Source: Bacteroidales bacterium (GTDB lineage Bacteria; Bacteroidota; Bacteroidia; Bacteroidales; UBA7960). From it: a stretch of 40,717 nt of DNA. The translations under genes and the position numbers were made by a program. Shown here in pieces: positions 16,640-24,600 of this stretch. Where the stretch lies: the NCBI GenBank assembly GCA_003557765.1, contig PWNO01000278.1, positions 1-40,717 on the forward strand. Reading direction: 5' to 3'. Every line of letters starts with the position of its first letter. Positions within the stretch are counted from its first letter, which is position 1. Under the pieces are notes generated by a model. It made no database searches, was not told the DNA's origin, and saw nothing but the letters and a program-made list of their open reading frames with translations.

Positions 16640-18574
16640 ATGGCTTACATACAATTTGATAAAACACAGCTGGTCAACCTGGAGTATTCGCTGAACAGGG
16701 AGATGGTGAGATCAAACCTTTCCGGCGCTTTTTCCTGTACGAGCATCATTGGTTGCAATACCCGCAAATACCATGGTTTGCTTATCACCAGCCAACCGCA
16801 ACTCGACGGGGATCATCACGTGTTGCTTTCGCAGGTTGACGAAACAGTCATCCAGCGTGACGCGGAGTTTAACCTGGGGGTGAGTAAGTTTGCTGACCAT
16901 TTCTTTCCGAAGGGTCACAAATACATCAGGGATTTTTCCACTGATCTTCTCCCGGTGGTGACCTATCGTGTGGGCGGTGTATTACTTACCAGGGAGACCA
17001 TGTTTGTATCGGACCGTGACATGGTCATGATCCGTTACACACTTTTGGAGGCTCGTTCAGCAACCCGGCTGCGCTTACAGCCATTCCTTGCATTCCGTAA
17101 CATGCATGAGCTTAGCAAAGCCAATGCCTATCACGACACCAATTATGAAGAAACTGTCCATGGCATCCGGGTTCGCATGTATGATGGATATCCCTGGCTT
17201 TATATGCAGCTCTCCGGAAAATCTGCCAATTATTACCACGGTCCCCAATGGCATCATGGCCTCCATTATTATCAGGAAGAAGAAAGAGGTTATGAGGCAA
17301 CTGAAGACCTGCTGGTACCTGGGATCTTTGAAACAGATATCCGTAAGGGCGAAAGCATTATTTTTTGTGTGAGTACCACGGAAGCACCAGATACTGATCT
17401 TCAGCGGCTTTTTGACCTTGAGATCAGCAAACGCATACCCCGCGATTCTTTTTTACACAGCTTACGCAATGCAGCTGCTCAGTTTTTTGTGGTGCGGGAC
17501 GATAAGGCCTCGCTGGTAGCCGGGTTTCCATGGATTTCGTACAGTGGTCGTTACACGTGGATCGCACTGCCTGGATTATTGCAGGCAGCACCAAAGGAAG
17601 GCATCTGTCAAACCATCCTCGACCATATGCTAAGCCAGATGAGTGGTCCGCTTTTTCCGGAATCCTATTTTAAGAATGAAGTGTTTTATAATTCGGCAGA
17701 CACATCGCTCTGGTTTTTCCACGCTCTTCCCTATTGTGCTGCAGGAAAATCAAAAACGGAAATATGGAATTTATATGGTGAGGTGATCAGAAGAATTCTG
17801 GATGGTTATGCCACAGGTCTGGACATGGGTGTGCAAATGCATGACAATGGCTTGTTGTTTATTGACCCTGCTGCGGATGCACTTACCTGGATGAATACCA
17901 TCAGCGATGGCCGATGCAATACCCCGCGTACTGGCTATGTGGTGGAAATTAATGCATTGTGGTACAATGCCCTGAAATATGCGCTGGAACTGGCATATGA
18001 AGCCGACGACCATGACTTCACTACAAAATGGCAAGCTGTTGTCAATCATGCAGCGGATGCCTTTGTCTCCACGTTCTGGAGCGAGCAAGAGGGTTACCTG
18101 GCCGATTATGTGCTGCACGATGTACCAAACATGCAGATCCGACCAAACCAGGTAATTGCCGTGGGCCTTTCCCATACGCCATTAAACAAATTTCAGATCA
18201 AATCGATACTGGATTTGACCACACATGAATTGCTAACGCCCCGCGGCCTGCGCTCTTTATCACCGAAAGATCCGCAATACCGTGGTCGATACCAGGGTGA
18301 CGCTTTAGCAAGAGACACCGCATACCATCAGGGCACAGTCTGGGTTTGGCCATTGGGTTTTTATGCACATGCCTGGCATAAGGTATATGGAGAAGATGGC
18401 ATGAAGCCTGTTCAAAAGCTATTTGAAGACCTTGAGCCCTGTCTTACGGAGGCTGGTGTGGGAACCATATCAGAAATTTACGAAGGAGATCCGCCGCATC
18501 ATGCACGCGGGGCTATCTCGTTTGCAGCAAGCCTGGGTGAGGTATTGCGCATGCAGTCACTTATTTTTAAGTAG
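16640..18574 (+). CDS. Glycogen debranching enzyme-like protein (amylo-alpha-1,6-glucosidase, GH133 type)
   Basis: The true start is probably ATG 16640 (MAYIQFDKTQLVNLEYSLN), giving 644 residues; the open frame upstream runs through repeats. The N-terminal GDE_N-type beta domain shows the conserved RSNLSGAFSCTSIIGCNTRKYHGLL. The C-terminal (alpha/alpha)6 domain shows SADTSLWFFHAL, DNGLLFIDP, TPRTGYVVEINALWYNAL and DTAYHQGTVWVWPLG. The enzyme would remove alpha-1,6 branch stubs during glycogen breakdown. One oddity: where I recall the family having WGRDT followed by IALPG, this protein reads SGRYT (302-306), so Trp becomes Ser and the conserved Asp becomes Tyr305. Activity may be altered. It heads a four-gene glucan cluster. 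Confidence 0.88.
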   Translation: MAYIQFDKTQLVNLEYSLNREMVRSNLSGAFSCTSIIGCNTRKYHGLLITSQPQLDGDHHVLLSQVDETVIQRDAEFNLGVSKFADHFFPKGHKYIRDFSTDLLPVVTYRVGGVLLTRETMFVSDRDMVMIRYTLLEARSATRLRLQPFLAFRNMHELSKANAYHDTNYEETVHGIRVRMYDGYPWLYMQLSGKSANYYHGPQWHHGLHYYQEEERGYEATEDLLVPGIFETDIRKGESIIFCVSTTEAPDTDLQRLFDLEISKRIPRDSFLHSLRNAAAQFFVVRDDKASLVAGFPWISYSGRYTWIALPGLLQAAPKEGICQTILDHMLSQMSGPLFPESYFKNEVFYNSADTSLWFFHALPYCAAGKSKTEIWNLYGEVIRRILDGYATGLDMGVQMHDNGLLFIDPAADALTWMNTISDGRCNTPRTGYVVEINALWYNALKYALELAYEADDHDFTTKWQAVVNHAADAFVSTFWSEQEGYLADYVLHDVPNMQIRPNQVIAVGLSHTPLNKFQIKSILDLTTHELLTPRGLRSLSPKDPQYRGRYQGDALARDTAYHQGTVWVWPLGFYAHAWHKVYGEDGMKPVQKLFEDLEPCLTEAGVGTISEIYEGDPPHHARGAISFAASLGEVLRMQSLIFK

Positions 18575-18604
18575 CCGCAACACTTAAGCTGCGGTGAAGA
18601 AGTA

Positions 18605-18618
18605 TGGTTAAGGTTAAG
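18605..18618 (+). repeat. 6-nt-period array (family C)
   Basis: GGTTAAGGTTAAGG, preceded by TGCGGTGAAGAAGT (18590-18603), which is shared with the gcvT-comB spacer. The two spacers therefore carry the same composite repeat. Confidence 0.6.
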
Positions 18619-18666
18619 GAAGCGCTTTGTTTGTACATTGGCATATAAACAAATGAACCCGATGTA

Positions 18667-18688
18667 ATGACAGGGCTTGACCTGTCAT
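18667..18688 (+). promoter_or_regulatory. Perfect inverted repeat in the leader of the GT4 gene
   Basis: ATGACAGG (18667-18674) and CCTGTCAT (18681-18688) form an 8-bp stem with a 6-nt loop, 16 nt before the ATG at 18705. No T-run follows. It could be an operator or a leader hairpin that influences translation of the glycosyltransferase. Confidence 0.5.
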
Positions 18689-18704
18689 ACCAAAATAAAA
18701 AACT

Positions 18705-20000
18705 ATGCAAGTACTGATGTTTGGATGGGAGTTTCCGCCACACATTTCCGGTGGATTGGGTACGGCCTGCTACGGGCTGACAAAAGCCATGCTTAGGGCA
18801 GAGATGGACCTTCTTTTTGTTGTACCCAGGCTCCATGGGGATGAACCAGGAGAAAATATGGAACTGATCAGTGCTTCCGGGGTAGAAATGCATCCCGATG
18901 ACGAAGTGTTTCAATCTGCCGACGGCAAAATCAGCCTGTTTGAGATTGACTCTACCCTCCTGCCCTATGCTACCGAAGAAGAGTACCTGAAGCTGGTCAA
19001 AGAACTCACAAAGGTGCAGCACGTGAAGAAACTGCAATGGGACGCCAAAACCTATTCCTTTTCTGGTGGATATGGCAAGAACCTGATGGAAGAGGTGAAA
19101 AGATATGCCATCGTGGCTTCCAAAATTGCCAAAACGCACGATTTTGACATCATCCACGCCCACGACTGGCTCACCTACCTGGCAGGGATCGAGGCCCGGA
19201 AGATCACTGGAAAACCCTTGGTGGTGCACATGCACGCCACAGAGTTTGACCGATCCGGACAGCATGTGAATCCTGCAGTGTTCGAGATTGAACAAACAGG
19301 CATGCAGTCCGCCGACAAAGTAGTGGCCGTAAGTCATATGACACGGGATACAGTCATTCAGAAATACGGGATCGACCCGGAAAAGGTCATTACCGTGCAC
19401 AATGGCGTAGACCCCCCTGCAGATAAAACACCGATAGATGCAACAAAGCATTTTCCTGAAAAGATCGTCACCTTCCTCGGAAGGGTTACATACCAGAAAG
19501 GACCGGAATATTTCATAGAAGCGGCACATAAAGTCTTACAACGCGACAACAATGTGCGTTTTGTGATGGCGGGCAGCGGAGACATGCTGCCACGCATGAT
19601 ACGACGTGTGGCCGAGCTTGGTATGGGAACCCGCTTTCATTTCACCGGTTTTCTCCGGGGTGCCGACGTGGACAGAATGTACGGAATGAGTGACGCTTAC
19701 GTGATGCCTTCCGTATCCGAACCATTCGGCATCTCACCGCTGGAAGCGATGCGGTCAAACGTGCCCGTGATCATCTCCAAACAATCTGGCGTGGCAGAAG
19801 TGCTCCAACATGCACTGAAAGTGGATTATTGGGATGTAGACGGAATGGCGGACGCCATTTACGGTACGCTCAACTACCCTGCATTAAAAACCATGTTCAA
19901 AAAGCATGGAAAAAATGAGGTGGAAGGCATCAAATGGGACCAGGCAGCATATAAGCTAAAGAAAATTTACCACCATATGCTCCATGAAAGCGCGCATTGA
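18705..20000 (+). CDS. GT4-type glycosyltransferase of the glycogen locus
   Basis: The 431-residue GT-B enzyme begins with FGWEFPPHISGGLGTACYGL, the glycine-rich donor/acceptor loop shared by glycogen-synthase-like and GT4 enzymes. A conserved IIHAHDWLTYLAG segment and a C-terminal GT4 domain follow (FLGRVTYQKGPEYFIEAA, then the E-x7-E motif EPFGISPLE with E339 and E347). It probably transfers glucose from a nucleotide sugar to an alpha-glucan or primer. This type of gene sits beside a GH57 amylase and a debranching enzyme in several Bacteroidota genomes as I recall them. The acceptor is unknown; glycogen or a maltosaccharide primer is an inference from context. Confidence 0.85.
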   Translation: MQVLMFGWEFPPHISGGLGTACYGLTKAMLRAEMDLLFVVPRLHGDEPGENMELISASGVEMHPDDEVFQSADGKISLFEIDSTLLPYATEEEYLKLVKELTKVQHVKKLQWDAKTYSFSGGYGKNLMEEVKRYAIVASKIAKTHDFDIIHAHDWLTYLAGIEARKITGKPLVVHMHATEFDRSGQHVNPAVFEIEQTGMQSADKVVAVSHMTRDTVIQKYGIDPEKVITVHNGVDPPADKTPIDATKHFPEKIVTFLGRVTYQKGPEYFIEAAHKVLQRDNNVRFVMAGSGDMLPRMIRRVAELGMGTRFHFTGFLRGADVDRMYGMSDAYVMPSVSEPFGISPLEAMRSNVPVIISKQSGVAEVLQHALKVDYWDVDGMADAIYGTLNYPALKTMFKKHGKNEVEGIKWDQAAYKLKKIYHHMLHESAH

Positions 20001-20046
20001 CCGAGTGGCCGGATTGACCGGCCCAATAACAATAAAAAGCACACCT

Positions 20047-20085
20047 TTCGATCTTTAGACATTTTGACATTTTGACGTTTAGACA
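20047..20085 (+). repeat. 8-nt-period array (family A, copy 4; cleanest example)
   Basis: GAC triplets at 20058, 20066, 20074 and 20082 are exactly 8 nt apart, with two identical ATTTTGAC units in the middle. The array fills most of the 91-bp spacer and ends 7 nt before the first possible start of the GH57 gene. Confidence 0.9.
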
Positions 20086-20091
20086 AAATCC

Positions 20092-21303
20092 ATGCATATG
20101 AACATCTGCCTCTATTTCCAGGTTCACCAGCCCTATCGTTTGGCAACCTACAGGTTTTTTGACATTGGGGATCACGATCGCTACTTTGATGAATATGCCA
20201 ACCGGTTCATCCTGCAGCAGGTTGCAGAAAAATGTTATTTGCCTGCAAATAATGTGTTGCTGGAGCTCATCGAAAAATATGGCGACGATTTTAAAGTCGC
20301 CTTCAGCATTTCCGGCATGGCCCTGGAACAGTTCAAAGCATATGAGCCTAAGGTCATTGAGAGCTTTCAGAAACTGGCCAACACCGGTTCTGTGGAGTTC
20401 CTTGCTGAAACCTGGGCGCACTCACTCGCTGCATTAAAAAGCAAAAAAGAGTTTGAAGCACAGGTGTCCCTTCATGAGCAAACCGTCTGGGACTTATTTG
20501 GTCAAAAGACCGTGTCATTCCGCAACACAGAATTGATCTATTCCAATAAAATTGCCCGGATGGTTCATGATCTTGGCTACACAACCATGCTTACAGAAGG
20601 TGCTAAGCATATTCTGGGCTGGAGAAGTCCGAATAAACTTTACACCAGTACTGCAGTTCCTGGATTGCGCTTGCTTCTCAAAAACTTCCGGCTTTCTGAT
20701 GACATCGCATTCCGGTTTTCCAACAGGGAGTGGAATGAGTGGCCCCTGACGGCTGAAAAGTATGTGTCATGGCTGCAGCAGGTTTCCTCTGATGATGATG
20801 TGATCAACCTCTTTATGGATTATGAAACCTTTGGCGAACACCAATGGAAGGAAACAGGGATTTTTGATTTCCTGAAGGCTTTCCCGGGCCTGGCGATAGA
20901 GCAAGCCGGGATGCACTTTAAGACCCCGGGAGTCTTGGCAGATGAGCTAAAGCCTGAAACGGAACTGGATGTCCCCTATCCCATATCCTGGGCCGATGAA
21001 GAACGGGACCTCACCGCATGGCTTGGCAATGAGCTACAGGATGAAGCCTTTGAAAAATTGTATGCTTTGGAAAAGGATGTGTATCGCATCGCGGATGACA
21101 ATCTCCTGCTTACGTGGCGTTTGCTGCAAACCAGCGATCATTTCTATTACATGTGTACCAAGTGGTTTTCCGATGGCGACGTGCATAAATATTTTAACCC
21201 CTATAATTCTCCCTATGACGCATACATTCACTACATGAACGTACTGTCAGATCTCTATATGCGCGTGCAAACCAAAAATAAATCAGCCACTTCCGGCCAA
21301 TAA
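20092..21303 (+). CDS. GH57 family alpha-amylase
   Basis: The 403-residue protein (ATG at 20092 or 20098) shows the five-block GH57 pattern: HQPYR in region 1 (about 14-18), a FSISGMALEQF segment in region 2, FRNTELIYSN in region 3 with the expected nucleophile Glu147, and MDYETFGEHQW in region 4 with the expected acid/base Asp243. Its length matches the short intracellular alpha-amylase group rather than GH57 branching enzymes, which are longer. It has no signal peptide and should act on cytoplasmic glycogen or maltodextrin. It lies between the GT4 gene and the synthase-phosphorylase fusion. Confidence 0.9.
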   Translation: MHMNICLYFQVHQPYRLATYRFFDIGDHDRYFDEYANRFILQQVAEKCYLPANNVLLELIEKYGDDFKVAFSISGMALEQFKAYEPKVIESFQKLANTGSVEFLAETWAHSLAALKSKKEFEAQVSLHEQTVWDLFGQKTVSFRNTELIYSNKIARMVHDLGYTTMLTEGAKHILGWRSPNKLYTSTAVPGLRLLLKNFRLSDDIAFRFSNREWNEWPLTAEKYVSWLQQVSSDDDVINLFMDYETFGEHQWKETGIFDFLKAFPGLAIEQAGMHFKTPGVLADELKPETELDVPYPISWADEERDLTAWLGNELQDEAFEKLYALEKDVYRIADDNLLLTWRLLQTSDHFYYMCTKWFSDGDVHKYFNPYNSPYDAYIHYMNVLSDLYMRVQTKNKSATSGQ

Positions 21304-21383
21304 CGTTTATTTAAGCCTCCGGGCTTACGTCCTTTCAGCCCTTTGTTAATACCCTCTCGTAATCAAATCTTTGCAGTACAAAA

Positions 21384-21516
21384 CCATTATTCTACCCCTA
21401 AACCCACGCATACCCCGACTTTACGACATTTCTTCTTTTTGACCTTACAAAAGCCATCACTTTACCCAAAAACCATCGCATACCCTGACTTTTTGGCTTT
21501 TAGACATTTCTTCCTT
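21384..21516 (+). repeat. Degenerate 71-bp duplication containing family A octamers
   Basis: Two related blocks (21384-21445 and 21455-21516) are offset by 71 bp; for example, 14 of 15 bases match between 21408-21422 and 21479-21493. The second block holds GAC, GGC, GAC and TTC at 21487, 21495, 21503 and 21511, an exact 8-nt phase. The first holds GAC at 21425 and 21441, 16 nt apart. This occupies most of the 323-bp spacer before the fusion gene; no gene or clear promoter is seen there. Confidence 0.7.
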
Positions 21517-21626
21517 TGGGAAGAAACCTAACCTGCGCAAAACCAACTAACAACCATTTCTTATTTCACCTTACGATATTTTTTGTAATTTCACGTGTTT
21601 TTTTGTTGACTAAAAATGGACTATTT

Positions 21627-24600
21627 ATGAAAGAAGCGCATATAAATCCGGATTATATTTTTGAAGTGAGTTGGGAGGTGGCCAACAAGATTGGTGGAAT
21701 CCATACCGTGATCAGCACCAAGGCTCCCATACTTACAGCAGAGCATAAAGACAATTACATTTGTATTGGTCCGGACGTTTGGAAAGAGACACACCAGAAC
21801 CCCGAATTTGAGGAAGATCCAGACTTGTTCAGGGCATGGCGCGAGCATGCCGCACAACAGCACATTTACGTGCGACTTGGCCGTTGGCGTGTGCCCGGAA
21901 ATCCGATTGCCATTCTTGTGGACTTTACCCCGCTTTTTGGCAAAAAAGATGACATCTTTTCTGATTACTGGTTAAAATTTGGCTTAAACTCCTTAAGCGG
22001 CCAGTGGGATTATACTGAACCGGCCATGTTTGGCTATGCTGCCGGACAGGCTATCGAAAGCTTTTACGACTTCCATCTAACTGCCCACGACAAATTGATC
22101 GCTCATTTTCATGAGTGGATGGCCGGTGCCGGCGTGCTCTATCTGAAAGATCGTGTTCCTCAGGCAGGGACGATCTTTACTACCCACGCAACCGTGGTAG
22201 GAAGATCCATTGCCGGTCATGGTCAAAACCTATATCAACAGCTTGATGGTCTTGACGCAGAAACAAAAGCCAATGCACTGGGGATATTGTCAAAATACAG
22301 TCTTGAAAAAGTGGCCGCAGAACAAGCCGATGTGTTTACTACCGTCTCGCAAGGTTGTGCAGATGAATGCGAAAAAGTAATTGGCAAAAAGCCGCAGGTG
22401 ATTACACCCAACGGAATAAACCGTGAGATGCTGATTGCGGACATGGAATTAGGTAAGACCCGGAAAGCAGCAAGAAAGCGTTTGTTGGACGTGGCGCAGG
22501 GTCTGCTGCAGATAGAGCTGCCCAAAGACAGTTTCCTGATCGGTCACAGTGGCCGTTACGAGTTTCGAAACAAAGGCATCGATATTTTTATTGATGCACT
22601 CGGAAGGTTAAACACACAAGACCTGCAAAAGCCTGTTCTCGCATTTATCATGGTCCCTGGCAACCAGACTGGCTTCAAAAAGGAATTGCCGGCAAGGATA
22701 CAAACCCCAGATTATAATAACCCCATAACAGAAGAACACCTGACACACATGCTGGCGAATCCGGAACATGATGCTATCCTGCAGCGCTTGCGCCAGGCTG
22801 GCATCATGAACAGGCAGGAAGACAAGGTGAAGGTCATTTTTACGCCGGCTTATCTGAATGGAGATGACGGAATCTTCCAGATGACCTATTTTGAACTCCT
22901 TACTGGCTTTGACGCTACTGCATTCCCATCCTACTACGAGCCTTGGGGCTATACGCCGATGGAAAGCCTTGTTATGCAGGTGCCGAGTATATCCAGTAGC
23001 CTTTCAGGGTTTGGCAAATGGGTAGAAGAGCAGGAAGCCATGAGCGGAGAAGCCCTTAAGCTTATCCGTCGTGGTGATGAAGAAGGCGAAGGCCCTTTGG
23101 ATGAAATAACTGAAATCATCGCCAATTGGGCAATTCAGTCTGAAAAAGAAGGTTTTACCGGGGAAGATGATCCGATTGCCCCGCTCTGTCATAATCATAT
23201 GATTCCAGGTCGGGCCCAGTCCAAAGAGATCGCACAGATCGTGGTGTGGGATCAACAGATCGGCGCCTACAAGGAAGCCTTTGGTCTTGCATTGCAATCA
23301 GCCGGTGAACGTTATCCTCAATACAAAGACAAAAAACAACCCATAAGAAGTGTAGCTATGCCCCCTGTTGAAAGCATGAAACCCAAATGGAAAAAGATTA
23401 GTGTCAGCATCAGTGTACCGGAAAAACTGAACTCACTGCCAGAGATGGCCAAGAACATCTGGTGGACATGGAATGACGATGCACGAAGGCTCTTCCAGCG
23501 CATCAACCCCGAATTATGGGAATCCTGTGAGAAAAACCCTGTGGAGATGCTGGAAGGCCTGTCGATGGAAGAGTATGAACGCCTCACCGAAGACGATGCT
23601 TTCATGAAAAAATATGCCGAGGTGGAAAAGAAGTTTCGCACCTACATGGAGGAAGGCAAACAGAAAAAAGCAAAGCAGATAGCCTATTTTTCGATGGAAT
23701 ACGGCCTCAATGAGAATGTCAAGATCTATTCGGGCGGTCTGGGCGTGCTGGCTGGTGACTTCCTCAAACAAGCCAGCGACGATAATATAGACATGGTGGG
23801 CATCGGGCTTCTTTACCGTTACGGCTACTTCACACAGAGCTTGTCCGTGCATGGGGAGCAGCTGGACACCTACCACCCGCACGACTTTGCCCGGATGTTT
23901 GCCAAGCCGGTGCGCGACAAGGACGGCAAGCGGGTGAAGATCAGCATTGGGTTCCCAGGACGCACCCTGCACGCCCGCATATGGCGAATCGATGTGGGAA
24001 GGGTCCCCCTTTACCTCCTTGATACCGACGTCTCGGAAAACCAGCCGGTGGACCGCTTTGTAACACACCAGCTTTATGGCGGCGATTGGGAAAACCGGTT
24101 CAAACAGGAGTTCCTCCTGGGCATTGGCGGCATCCGTTTGCTGGATGCGCTCGGCCTACAACCAGATGTGTATCATTGCAATGAGGGCCATGCGGCCTTT
24201 ACCGGATTAGAACGCTTGCGCAAGTACGTCCAGGAAGACAAACTCAGCTTCCACGAAGCCATGGAGGTAGTGCGCGCCAGCAGCCTATTTACTACGCACA
24301 CACCAGTTCCGGCCGGACACGACTTCTTTAGCGAAGACATGCTGCGTACCTACATGCCGCATTATGCCGACCGACTCGGCATCAGTTGGGAAACCTTCAT
24401 GGGCCTGGGTAAGATGAACCCACAAAACCCCGAAGAAGATTATTCTATGAGCGTGCTGGCAGCCAAATTGGCGCGGCATGTCAACGGGGTGAGCCTCATC
24501 CACGGCAAGGTATCGCGGAACATGTTCAAGGACCTCTACCCCGGCTACTTCCCGGATGAGATCCATATCGGGCACGTCACCAACGGGGTTCACTATGGCA

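Noticed and set aside
18567..19529. Long minus-strand open frame (320 codons) opposite the GT4 glycosyltransferase
   Set aside because: The plus-strand frame has clear GT4 motifs; the antisense product is Cys/His/Phe-rich, matches no family and has no start context. It is a shadow of codon bias.
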